Positions 43,352-51,470 of a DNA stretch of 64,000 bases are shown piece after piece. Position 1 is the first letter of the stretch, and each line of letters starts with the position of its first letter. The stretch is from Akkermansiaceae bacterium. GTDB lineage: Bacteria; Verrucomicrobiota; Verrucomicrobiia; Verrucomicrobiales; DEV007. Both the position numbers and the translations under genes were made by a program. The stretch lies in NCBI GenBank assembly GCA_024233085.1, contig JACKQC010000016.1, positions 62,001 through 126,000 of the forward strand. The letters run 5' to 3'. The notes beneath the pieces were generated by a model, which was not told the DNA's origin, searched no databases, and saw only the letters and a program-made list of their open reading frames with translations.

Positions 43352-44098
43352 TTAGTCCGGGATCGGTTCGGCCAGCATCGCTTTCACCGCGACGCCGACG
43401 CGCGCGACGATGCCCTCGAACAGGGCGGCGCCTTTCTCGGCCGAGGCGAGGTCGGGTCGCCCGGTGCAGCCGGCCCGGGTGCGTTGTTTCATGTCGCGGC
43501 TTACGAAGAGGCCCTCGACCACGTCCGGCAGCCACGGTCCGGCGTGGGCGCGGCGGAATTCGTCCACCAGTTCGGGGCGCAGGTGCTGAATCATCGAAGT
43601 CTCGAATTCGCAGGCATGCCCGACGAAACGGTCCTCGCCCTCCAGGCCGCTGGCGATGACCTCCTCGGCGATGGACCAGTAGGAGGCGCCGGACAGGATG
43701 GATTGAGGAAACTCCAACTGCAACTCGCGCAGCGCGACCTTCAGCGGATCGACGTTTCCGCCGTGGCCGTTGAGAAAGATCAGGCGCCGAAAGCCGTCCT
43801 CGAGCAGGGGGCGGGCCAGTTCGCACAGGGTCGCGACATAGGTGCTCAGCTCCGCCGTCAGGGTGGCGCCGAAGCGCAGGTGATGCGCGCTCGCGCCCAG
43901 CCAGTAAACCGGCGCCAGCAGCACGGACTCGGGCGCCCGGGCCTCGACGGCCTCCGCCACGGCGCCGCAGATGATGGTGTCGGTCCCCGTCGGCAGGTGC
44001 GGCCCGTGCTGCTCGACGGCGGCGATGGGCAGCAGGACGAGGGTGCGGTCGCGGTCGATCCCGGCGATGGCCGGGGCGGTCAGTTCGTGGAATTTCAT
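43352..44098 (-). CDS. Creatininase-family amidohydrolase
   Basis: A protein of 248 residues. The metal-binding motif IAAVEQHGPHLPTGTD supplies Glu29, His31 and Asp40, and LIFLNGHGGNVD supplies further ligands; HACEFETSMIQHLRP is the third conserved block. Family members open small cyclic amides (creatinine) or deformylate pterin/flavin precursors (ArfB, MftE). Substrate cannot be fixed from sequence. It is cytosolic. It lies in the same direction as the ParDE pair upstream but with its own 26-bp gap. Confidence 0.9.
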   Translation of the reverse strand: MKFHELTAPAIAGIDRDRTLVLLPIAAVEQHGPHLPTGTDTIICGAVAEAVEARAPESVLLAPVYWLGASAHHLRFGATLTAELSTYVATLCELARPLLEDGFRRLIFLNGHGGNVDPLKVALRELQLEFPQSILSGASYWSIAEEVIASGLEGEDRFVGHACEFETSMIQHLRPELVDEFRRAHAGPWLPDVVEGLFVSRDMKQRTRAGCTGRPDLASAEKGAALFEGIVARVGVAVKAMLAEPIPD

Positions 44099-44124
44099 GG
44101 GAGGTTTTTTGGAGAGGGGTTGTG

Positions 44125-44469
44125 TTATGGTTCGAAATCCTTGAGCCGGGCGAGCGTCTGGCTCAGGCGTCGGGGCAGATCCATTTTTTCGTGAAGGATC
44201 GAAAGCACAAGTCGTTCCTGTATGGCCGGGTCCCGAGCGGTTCTGAAAAAGATGTAGTGATGCGCGTGGCGGACCATGAAAACCGGCAAATCGCCCTCGA
44301 CGGCCACGCGCTTGATTCGCGGCGATTTGAGGCTTCCCGGAAGTTTTTCGAGAAAATGGTGAAGGTCGGCGAGGTAACGATCCGCCTGTTCCTCGCCCCA
44401 GGCGCGAAAGGTGTAAAACCAGATTTCCTCCTGCTGCTCGATCGCGAGCGGATGGAACCGGAAGGTCAT
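44125..44469 (-). CDS. ParE/RelE-family toxin
   Basis: A protein of 114 residues from the ATG at 44469. It has the compact alpha/beta fold of the ParE/RelE superfamily: FHPLAIEQQEEIWFYTFRAWGEEQADRYLADLHHFLEKL, then GDLPVFMVRHAHHYIFFRT and LSILHEKMDLPRRL. ParE members poison gyrase; RelE members cut mRNA in the ribosome. The ribbon-helix-helix antitoxin next to it favours ParE. The start overlaps the antitoxin stop by 4 bp (ATGA type), ensuring coupled translation. Confidence 0.85.
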   Translation of the reverse strand: MTFRFHPLAIEQQEEIWFYTFRAWGEEQADRYLADLHHFLEKLPGSLKSPRIKRVAVEGDLPVFMVRHAHHYIFFRTARDPAIQERLVLSILHEKMDLPRRLSQTLARLKDFEP

Positions 44470-44744
44470 GCCCGGCCTTTTCCCGATTTCAGGTAGCGTT
44501 TGCGGGCGCGACGCGCGATTTCCCCGGCGCTGGCCCTCACGAACTCGGAATCGGGAGTCTCGACCAAGGGCGCGAGATGGGTCTTGAGCCACGTCATTTC
44601 GTCGTCCGCGTCCTGTTTGTGCCGGCGAATGAGGTCGCGGACAAATTCGCTCGTCGACTCGTATTCGCCTCCGGGACCGATCTGGCGGGCGACGTATTCC
44701 CGAAGTTCGCCGGTGACTTTGACGTTGATGCTTTCGGAAGCCAT
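44466..44744 (-). CDS. ParD-like ribbon-helix-helix antitoxin
   Basis: A protein of 92 residues. The N-terminal SINVKVTGELREYVARQI is the RHH strand and helix, followed by YESTSEFVRDLIRRHKQD, which completes the DNA-binding dimer. The C-terminal helical part would bind the toxin. It is first in the operon and overlaps the toxin gene by 4 bp. Autoregulation is expected; a perfect tandem 10-bp repeat lies just upstream. Confidence 0.86.
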   Translation of the reverse strand: MASESINVKVTGELREYVARQIGPGGEYESTSEFVRDLIRRHKQDADDEMTWLKTHLAPLVETPDSEFVRASAGEIARRARKRYLKSGKGRA

Positions 44745-44766
44745 GGGATCAGCCTACGGGTGGGTT

Positions 44767-44786
44767 CAATATTCTTCAATATTCTT
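44767..44786. promoter_or_regulatory. Tandem 10-bp repeats before parD, likely operator
   Basis: CAATATTCTT occurs twice without a gap (44767-44776 and 44777-44786), 22 bp before the antitoxin start on the minus strand. RHH repressors commonly bind tandem short repeats of about one helical turn, and these AT-rich copies stand out against the GC-rich background. They could also overlap the -10 region. Confidence 0.6.
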
Positions 44787-44787
44787 T

Positions 44788-46272
44788 TCACTCCGTGTTT
44801 CCGCGCATCACCGCCGACCACGTCAATGCCGGCGAGTCGCGCCGCGGTTTGAAAAGGCTGATCGCGAGGGCGATGCCCATGGCCAGGCCGAAACCGATGG
44901 GCCAGAACCACATGGAAAACCAATCGGTCTTCGCGAACAGCAGCCAGAGCGTCGCGCCCGCGCCGATGAGCGCGCCCGCGATCACTCCGGACACGGCGGT
45001 GCGGCGGAAAAACAAGGCGAGCACGAAAACGGCCAGCAGCGGACCGCCGAAGGCCGCCGTCGTCTTCTTGGCGATGGCGAAGACCGAGCCCAGGCTGCCG
45101 ACGAAGCAGGCCAGCCCGACCGACAGCGCGCCGACCAGGATGACGAGTCCGCGGATGAAACGCACGTCGTCGGCGTCGTTCGCCGGTTTCAGGCGCGGCC
45201 AGAGCCGGTCGCGAAAGTCGATCACCACCGCGGTCGTCACCGAGTGGATGCCCGAGTCGATGCTGGACATGATGGCCGCCAGCAGCGCGGCGAGGAACAA
45301 CCCCGTCATTCCCGGCGGAAAATGAGCCCGGACGAATCCCGGGAGGGCGGCGTCGGGCGCGGGCGCGTCCGGTTTCCCGGTGTAATAGACAAACAACCCC
45401 GCGCCGATGGCGAGCAGGCCGGGCATGACGATCCACATGCCGGCGAGGTTGAGCCACGCCCCGGTCTGGGCGGTGCGCTCCGACTTCGCCGAGAGATAAC
45501 GCTGCACCGCGACCTGGTCGGCGCCGAAGGCGGACAGTCCCTCGAGAAAACTCCCGATCAGCAGCGCCCAACTGCCGTACCGGAGCGTGAGCGACGGGTC
45601 GAAATCGACCAGCACCTGTTCCCGGCCCTCCGCATAGCGGCGGACGATCTCCCCCGCGCCGAGGCCTGTCTTTCCGAGGATCAGCCACAGGGCGACGAGG
45701 ATGGTGACGGTGAAGACGAAGAACTGCACCACGTCGGTCCACATCACGGCGCGCAGGCCGCCGAGCATGGTATAGAGGATCGCGACGGCTCCGAGCGTGA
45801 GAATCACCGCGATCAGCGGCAGGCCGGCGGTGTTCGCGACCACATAGGCGGCGGCATAGGTGGCCGAGGCGATCCAGCCGATTCTCAGTAGGATGAACAG
45901 GCCGCTGGCGAGACAGCGCACCGAAACGTGGTAACGCCGCTCGAGATATTCGTAGGCGGTCTCGCATTTCAGCCGGTTGAAGACCGGGATGAAGACGAAG
46001 ACCACGACCGGTGTCATCAGGCTGAAGGCGACCAGCGACATGCCCATGCGCCAGCTCCCCTCATAGGCGGCCGAGGGGAAGAACACGAAACTGTTCGACG
46101 AAAAGAGCGTGGCCATCACGCTCAGCCCGACGGTCAGCCAGCCCATGGTGCCGCCGGCGGCGAAAAATTCGCGGCGCGACTGATGCCGGCCGAAGGCGAT
46201 CCCAAGCGCGATCGTGACGGCGAGGTAGGCGGCGATGACGGCGTAATCGAGGAAATGCACGCCTTGTATCAA
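44788..46272 (-). CDS. Sodium:solute symporter (SSS family)
   Basis: A protein of 494 residues with about 13 hydrophobic helices. The family signatures are present: FFAAGGTMGWLTVGLSVMATLFSSNSFV in helix 2, the LLIGSFLEGLSAFGADQVAVQRYLSAKSE block in the middle, and GLFLAALLAAIMSSIDSGIHSVTTAVV near residue 340, which includes the sodium-site serines. Substrates of this family include sialic acid, sugars, amino acids and carboxylates. It diverges from the aminotransferase gene with a 25-bp gap and lies 4 kb from a sialidase, so a sugar-acid substrate is plausible but unproven. Confidence 0.93.
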   Translation of the reverse strand: MIQGVHFLDYAVIAAYLAVTIALGIAFGRHQSRREFFAAGGTMGWLTVGLSVMATLFSSNSFVFFPSAAYEGSWRMGMSLVAFSLMTPVVVFVFIPVFNRLKCETAYEYLERRYHVSVRCLASGLFILLRIGWIASATYAAAYVVANTAGLPLIAVILTLGAVAILYTMLGGLRAVMWTDVVQFFVFTVTILVALWLILGKTGLGAGEIVRRYAEGREQVLVDFDPSLTLRYGSWALLIGSFLEGLSAFGADQVAVQRYLSAKSERTAQTGAWLNLAGMWIVMPGLLAIGAGLFVYYTGKPDAPAPDAALPGFVRAHFPPGMTGLFLAALLAAIMSSIDSGIHSVTTAVVIDFRDRLWPRLKPANDADDVRFIRGLVILVGALSVGLACFVGSLGSVFAIAKKTTAAFGGPLLAVFVLALFFRRTAVSGVIAGALIGAGATLWLLFAKTDWFSMWFWPIGFGLAMGIALAISLFKPRRDSPALTWSAVMRGNTE

Positions 46273-46297
46273 GCCCGGAAAGGGCTAAAAGACCAGC

Positions 46298-47422
46298 ATG
46301 CTTTCTCCCGAATCCCGTCTCGCCGATTTTCCGTCGCTCGCCGGCCGCGCCTACCTGAACACCGCCGCCGAAAGTATCCCGCCCCGCGCGGCGCGCGAGG
46401 CGCTGGAGACCTATTGGGAGCACAAGTCGATGGGCATGCGTGGCCGCGACTTTCACTTCGCGGAACTCGAGGCCGCCCGCGCCGCCGCCGCCCGTCTGCT
46501 GGAGCGGACGGCGGACGAGGTGGCCTTTTGCTCCTGCTCCTCCGAGGCCTACAACCTGCTCGCCTCGGCGCTCGATCTCGGTCCGGAGGACGAGGTCGTG
46601 GTGACGGACCTGGAATTCCCCTCGGGCGCGACACCGTGGCTGCGATTGTCGAGCGAGCCCGCGGTTCGCTTGTGGAAACAACGGGGCGGAGCGCTCGATC
46701 CCGCCGACCTGCGGCCCCTGCTGGGCGAAAAAACGCGCCTCGTGCAGGTGTCGCTGGTGAGCTTTCTCACCGGTCACCGAATCGACTGGCCGGCGGTGCG
46801 CGATCTCGTGCGCGAAGCGGCGCCCGGCGCGGTGCTCTCGGTGGACGTGACGCAGGCCTTTGGACGGGTGGCGCTGGATTGCCTCGAGGCCGACTGCATC
46901 ATCGGCAGCTCCTACAAGTGGCTGCTCGGCATTCACGGCGGCTGCGTGGTGTCGGTGCCGGAGCGTCTGGCGGACCGGTTGACGACGCGGGCGGGCGGCT
47001 GGTTTCACCTTGCGAACGCCTTCGATGCGGACCGTTTCAAGCGCGCGGAACCGGTTCGCGGAGCGGCGAGCTTCGGGGTCGGGATGCCGAATTTCGCCGC
47101 GATTTACGCGTTGCGGGCCTCGATGGAGTATCTCGAAGCCGTCGGGATCGAACGCGTCGCCGCGCACGCCGATCCGCTGGTGGCGCGGCTGCACGAGGGT
47201 CTCACGGGCCTCGGGCTCGCCCCGATGTCGCCCCCGCGGCCGGGCCATTCCTCGGGCATCGTCGCCTTTCGGCACGCGCGGGACGCCGAGATTCACGAGG
47301 CGTTGCTGGCTGAAAACATCCACGTCATGCGGCAGGCCGGCCGGATGCGCGCGGCGATCCACGGCTACAACAGCGCCGACGACATCGAAAGGCTGCTCGC
47401 GGTGCTGGGCCGGTTTGTTTGA
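46298..47422 (+). CDS. Class V PLP-dependent aminotransferase family protein
   Basis: A protein of 374 residues. The PLP lysine is Lys207 in CIIGSSYKWLLGIHGG, and the aspartate/histidine pair of the cofactor pocket is in LSVDVTQAFG. The N-terminal LAGRAYLNTAAESIPPRAAREALETYW is the usual class V opening. Members include cysteine desulfurases, isopenicillin-N epimerase-like and serine-glyoxylate enzymes; lack of the desulfurase Cys loop argues against IscS. The closest type is the isopenicillin-N epimerase-like group. Cytosolic. The next gene on the opposite strand is convergent, 22 bp away. Confidence 0.9.
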   Translation: MLSPESRLADFPSLAGRAYLNTAAESIPPRAAREALETYWEHKSMGMRGRDFHFAELEAARAAAARLLERTADEVAFCSCSSEAYNLLASALDLGPEDEVVVTDLEFPSGATPWLRLSSEPAVRLWKQRGGALDPADLRPLLGEKTRLVQVSLVSFLTGHRIDWPAVRDLVREAAPGAVLSVDVTQAFGRVALDCLEADCIIGSSYKWLLGIHGGCVVSVPERLADRLTTRAGGWFHLANAFDADRFKRAEPVRGAASFGVGMPNFAAIYALRASMEYLEAVGIERVAAHADPLVARLHEGLTGLGLAPMSPPRPGHSSGIVAFRHARDAEIHEALLAENIHVMRQAGRMRAAIHGYNSADDIERLLAVLGRFV

Positions 47423-47444
47423 GGGGAGCCGGGGCGGCGCGCGC

Positions 47445-48374
47445 TTACGAAGAAAAGAAAACCCGCTCCGCCGTCTTGCGCAGCATCCAGGTTTTGTCCT
47501 CGGTGCTGAGAAAGTCGAGCCGGTCGCGGATGAGGGCGACGGAGTCGGCGTAGGTGTGGCCTTTCCGCACCTGGTAGGGGCAGTCGGTGGCCCACATCAG
47601 GCGCTCGGCGCCGTAGGCGTCGCGCAGTCGGCGGATCATGGGGCCGAGATCGTCGTGGGGCGCCGCCTTTTTGCCGAGGGCGTAGAAGGCGGAGGTCTTC
47701 ACATGCACGGTTGGGAATTCGGCGAGACGCAGCAGGTTTTCGAGATCGCCTTCCTCGATCGTTCCGCTCGCGCCGATGCGCGCGAAGTGATCGATCACCA
47801 CCGTTGTCTCGGGAAACGCTTGGCACATCGAGTGAATCGTCGGCAGGGCGTCCGGATTGGCGAGCAGGCACATGGCCTGGCCGATCTCGGCGCCGGTCTT
47901 CCACATCGTCCGGATGCCGTCGGAGGAGGCCCAGCCGGCGGCGTTTTCGCGGTTCGCATAGAGCCGGTATCCGCGCACGCCCCGCTCGCCCAGGCTTCGC
48001 ATGGTCGCTGGGACACCGTCCGCGTTTTCGTCGATGATGGCCACGCCGCCGAACACGCCCGGGTGGGCGTGCATCGCGTCGAGCATGTAGGAATTGTCAT
48101 ACTGGTAAAAGCTCATCTGGATCAGCACGATGCGGCCGACGCCGGCCGGTTTGGCGTGGGCGAAAAGCTCCTCCGGCGTGAAACTTTCCGGCTTCATGTC
48201 CTCTTTCTTTCGGCCGGGGGCGAGCGGGTAGCGATCCGTGTCGGGTGTCCAGATGTGGACGTGCGCGTCGATGTCGCCCTCCGGGGCCGATTCGGCGCGC
48301 GCGACGGGGGAGAGCAACGTCGTGGCGGAGGCGGCGAGGAATTGTCGGCGGGAAAAGGCGGTGTCGGCGTTCAT
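47445..48374 (-). CDS. Tat-exported amidohydrolase (TIM-barrel, lactonase-like)
   Basis: A protein of 309 residues from the ATG at 48374, chosen because it gives a Tat leader (FSRRQFLAASATTLL). The barrel starts with the HxH metal motif (GDIDAHVHIWTPD), continues with VVIDHFARIG and ends with MWATDCPYQVRKGHTY, where the Asp is catalytic. These are the marks of amidohydrolase family 2 (lactonases and decarboxylases such as fuconolactonase). A sugar-lactone substrate fits the nearby sialidase and DUF1080 genes. It diverges from the sialidase (110-bp gap). Confidence 0.9.
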   Translation of the reverse strand: MNADTAFSRRQFLAASATTLLSPVARAESAPEGDIDAHVHIWTPDTDRYPLAPGRKKEDMKPESFTPEELFAHAKPAGVGRIVLIQMSFYQYDNSYMLDAMHAHPGVFGGVAIIDENADGVPATMRSLGERGVRGYRLYANRENAAGWASSDGIRTMWKTGAEIGQAMCLLANPDALPTIHSMCQAFPETTVVIDHFARIGASGTIEEGDLENLLRLAEFPTVHVKTSAFYALGKKAAPHDDLGPMIRRLRDAYGAERLMWATDCPYQVRKGHTYADSVALIRDRLDFLSTEDKTWMLRKTAERVFFSS

Positions 48375-48484
48375 GTCGGAGAAAGGCGTTTGCCGATTCG
48401 TGCCCGATGGCCGGGTCAAAGTCGAGCGCGATTTGGACGCGATGGGGGACTGTCGCGGCGGGGGAGTTTTCCTAAAATTTCGGC

Positions 48485-50170
48485 GTGAAGGCGACGCTTC
48501 CCATCTTGCTCCTCCTCCCGCTGTCTATCTCCGCCAACGCCGCCGAGCCGCCGGTCGATCTCGGGCCGGGCAACGCCGTCGGTTCCGGGATCAACTACGC
48601 CAGCGCGGCGGTGACTTTTCCCGACGGGACGCTTGAGTCGTATTTCCGGCGCGCGGCCGAGGGAGCGGTGTCGATTTTTCGCGCCCGTTCGACCGACAAC
48701 GGGCGCACGTGGTCGGAGGCGGAACCGCTCGTCGCGCTGAGCGTCGAGCCGTGGGGCGGGCCGATGCCGCTGCTCGACCGGGACGGCGAACTGCACTTCG
48801 TCATTCCCAGGGTGCGCGGCGAGGGGCGCCGGCCGGCCGTCGATCGCTTCATCGATCTCTACCACCTCCGGTCGACCGGCGGGCGGACCGGGTGGACGGA
48901 GCCGAAGCGCGTTTACGAGGGCTACTGCGGCGCGTTGCAGGGCGTGTTTCAACTAAAGAACGGCCGCATCCTCGCGCCTTTCGCCGACTGGCTGCCCAGC
49001 GTGCCCACTCGGCCTCCGACGGGCCCGAGCGAGACGACCGCCTTGTATTCCGACGACGGTGGCGCGACGTGGCGGCGCTCGCCCGCGCGCCTGACCGCCC
49101 CGTGTTTCGACGGCTACAACGGTGCCAACTACGGCGCCTGCGAGCCGACTCTGATCGAGTTGAAAGACGGCAAGCTCTGGATGCTGTTGCGCACCCAGAC
49201 CGGTTCGCTTTACGAGTCCTTCTCGGACGACGGCGTCGACTGGACCGAGGCGCGTCCCTCGCGGTTTCCCTCGTCGAACTCTCCCGCGTTTCCCATCCGA
49301 CTGGGAGATGGACGGATGGTGCTGTTCTGGAATCACTGCGTCATGCCGCCCCGTGCGGGAAAGGACGGCGTTTACGGGGGACGGGACGCCCTGCACGGGG
49401 CGATTTCCGGGGATGACGGGAAAAGCTGGCGCGGTTTCCGCGAGATTTACCGCGATCCCAACCGCAACGGCACGCCGCCCGCGACCGGCGACCGCGGCAC
49501 GGCCTACCCCCACGCCACGCTTACGGCCGATGGAAAGATTTTGCTGGTTTCCGGACAGGGCGAAAGTCTGCGGCGGCGTTTTATCGTCGATCCCGACTGG
49601 CTGCTTGAGACACGGGCCGAGGCCCCGATGGGCGATTTCGAGGCCTGGCATGTTTTCAAGGGTTTCGGGCCGGCAAAGCGTTTCTGGCGCGACCGCAAGG
49701 CCGGCCCCGAATGGGTGAATCTCCCGGATCTGGCCGAAAAACCGGCGCTTCGCTTGCGGCGGCCGGATGAACTTCCGGGCGATGGCGCGACGTGGAATTT
49801 TCCCGCCGGCCGCGCGGGTCGCCTGACTTTGCGCGTTCGCGTGGAGCCCGGTTGTGGCGGAGGGAGCGTGTGCCTGACGGACCGTTTTTACGATCCCTGC
49901 GACGCCGCCGGCGAGGCCGACGCGCCGTTTCGGTTCGATTTCGATGCGCGATCGCCGGCTGTCGCGGCGGGCGTTTGGCGCGAGTGGGTCGTGATGTGGC
50001 GGGCCGACGGCGGCGGCGAGGTCGCGCTCGACGGCGTCGTCGCGGCGTCGCTGAAAGCGCGACGCGATTTTCCGAATGGACTGAGCTATCTGCGGCTGCG
50101 CTCGACGGCGGCGGAGATCGATCCCGCCGGTTTCACGGTCGCGGCAGTGTCGGTCGAGATCGAACCGTGA
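48485..50170 (+). CDS. Secreted sialidase / BNR-repeat exo-glycosidase
   Basis: A protein of 561 residues from a GTG start, with signal peptide (KATLPILLLLPLSISANA). Four Asp-box motifs of the SxDxGxTW type are visible: STDNGRTW, SDDGGATW, SDDGVDW and SGDDGKSW. They mark a six-bladed sialidase propeller. Residues 390-561 resemble a lectin-like C-terminal domain. Members cut terminal sialic acids, although many PVC homologues act on other glycans, so the specificity is inferred from the fold. It precedes the DUF1080 gene by 68 bp in the same direction and probably forms an operon with it. Confidence 0.85.
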   Translation: MKATLPILLLLPLSISANAAEPPVDLGPGNAVGSGINYASAAVTFPDGTLESYFRRAAEGAVSIFRARSTDNGRTWSEAEPLVALSVEPWGGPMPLLDRDGELHFVIPRVRGEGRRPAVDRFIDLYHLRSTGGRTGWTEPKRVYEGYCGALQGVFQLKNGRILAPFADWLPSVPTRPPTGPSETTALYSDDGGATWRRSPARLTAPCFDGYNGANYGACEPTLIELKDGKLWMLLRTQTGSLYESFSDDGVDWTEARPSRFPSSNSPAFPIRLGDGRMVLFWNHCVMPPRAGKDGVYGGRDALHGAISGDDGKSWRGFREIYRDPNRNGTPPATGDRGTAYPHATLTADGKILLVSGQGESLRRRFIVDPDWLLETRAEAPMGDFEAWHVFKGFGPAKRFWRDRKAGPEWVNLPDLAEKPALRLRRPDELPGDGATWNFPAGRAGRLTLRVRVEPGCGGGSVCLTDRFYDPCDAAGEADAPFRFDFDARSPAVAAGVWREWVVMWRADGGGEVALDGVVAASLKARRDFPNGLSYLRLRSTAAEIDPAGFTVAAVSVEIEP

Positions 50171-50238
50171 ACGGGAATCCCGGCATCGCGCCGGGCTCGG
50201 CGATTGCCAATCGGCGGCGGCTGCGTTCCAATGCCGTC

Positions 50239-51369
50239 ATGCTGACCAAACGATTGCTTCCCAACGGCCTCGGACTCGCTCTGGTTCTTTGTCTTCCTTC
50301 CGGCCGGGCTCAGGACGCCGACACGGACGGATTTCGCCCCTTGTTCAACGGGAAGAGCCTCGACGGCTGGGTCGTCGTGAACACCGCGCCCTCGACCTGG
50401 TCTTTCAACGAAGAGGGCCTGCTCGTCTGCACCGGCAAACCGATCGGCGAAATCCGCACCGAGCGGATGTACCAGAATTTCATCCTCGAACTCGAGTGGC
50501 GTCACCTGAAGCCGAAGGGCAACGCGGGTGTCTTCATCTGGGCGGATGACATCACCGCGCGCGGCCAGCCTTTCCACCGCGGCATCGAGGTCCAGGTCCT
50601 CGAGAATGCCTACGGCAACACCCAGAGCCACACCACCCACGGCGACATCTTTCCCATCCACGGTGCCACCATGACGCCGGTGAATGGCCACGGCGGCAGC
50701 CGCGCTTTTCCGACCGAGGAACGCTCGAAACCCAGCCCCGAGTGGAACCACTACCGCATCGAATGCCGCGACGGCGCCATCTCCCTGGCCGTGAACGGCG
50801 AGGTCGTCACCCGCGGCACGGACTGCGTGCCGCGCAAGGGCTACGTCTGCCTCGAGTCCGAGGGCGGGGTGGTGAACTACCGCAATGTCCGCCTCAAGGA
50901 ACTCCCCGACACGCCCATCGATCCCGCCCACATCGCCGTCGCCAACCGCGGCTTTCGCTGCCTCTACACCGGCGTCGATCTCTCCGGATGGGAAGGCGGC
51001 GACTCCGGCTGGAAATCGAACGACTGGGTGCTGACCGCCGAGACCGGAGCGGGGCCGCTTCGTACTTTGGAAACGTTTACCGGCGACATCGGCTTCATCG
51101 TCGATTTTCGGCTGAAGGAGAACTCCGGCACCCCGCGCGTCGGAATTCTCGGCGTCGTCATCCCGCTCGATCCGGGGGACGACGCCATGGAGCCCGCCGG
51201 CAAGTGGAACCGCCTCGAGGGCGAGGTCCGCGGCGGGCATTTGAAACTCACTGTGAACGGCAAGCCGTTCGCGCCGCCCTCCGATTCGCCGGGCCAGACG
51301 GCGACCCCGTTCGTTCTCCAGCCGGACGGTCCCGTCGATTGGGCGAATCCCTATGTGCGGAAACTCTGA
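50239..51369 (+). CDS. Secreted tandem DUF1080 (3-keto-disaccharide hydrolase-like) protein
   Basis: A protein of 376 residues from the ATG at 50239 with a signal peptide ending near SGRAQ. Two DUF1080 domains are visible, at about 30-225 (GFRPLFNGKSLDGWVV, NAGVFIWADD, EVQVLEN, HYRIECRDGAISLAVNGE) and 240-376 (GFRCLYTGVDLSGWEGG, WNRLEGEVRGGHLKLTVNGK). The fold is a concanavalin-like beta-sandwich; characterised members hydrolyse 3-keto sugars. The second copy is shorter and looks less conserved. A strong bidirectional hairpin follows the stop codon. Confidence 0.9.
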   Translation: MLTKRLLPNGLGLALVLCLPSGRAQDADTDGFRPLFNGKSLDGWVVVNTAPSTWSFNEEGLLVCTGKPIGEIRTERMYQNFILELEWRHLKPKGNAGVFIWADDITARGQPFHRGIEVQVLENAYGNTQSHTTHGDIFPIHGATMTPVNGHGGSRAFPTEERSKPSPEWNHYRIECRDGAISLAVNGEVVTRGTDCVPRKGYVCLESEGGVVNYRNVRLKELPDTPIDPAHIAVANRGFRCLYTGVDLSGWEGGDSGWKSNDWVLTAETGAGPLRTLETFTGDIGFIVDFRLKENSGTPRVGILGVVIPLDPGDDAMEPAGKWNRLEGEVRGGHLKLTVNGKPFAPPSDSPGQTATPFVLQPDGPVDWANPYVRKL

Positions 51370-51393
51370 GCTGAAAGGCCGATCCGCGGCTCG

Positions 51394-51425
51394 AAAAAAA
51401 AGCGCCCCGGCGTGAACCGGGGCGC
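51394..51425 (-). terminator. Rho-independent terminator, strong on the minus strand
   Basis: A perfect 9-bp stem GCGCCCCGG (51402-51410) / CCGGGGCGC (51417-51425) with a 6-nt loop. On the minus strand it is followed by eight T residues (the A-run 51394-51401), placing it 46 bp after the DUF1501 stop at 51471. On the plus strand only CTTTG follows, so it would serve the DUF1080 gene more weakly. Confidence 0.9.
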
Positions 51426-51470
51426 CTTTGAAACGATGAGGACGGATTTGGGTTGTCCGTCGGCTCGCGG

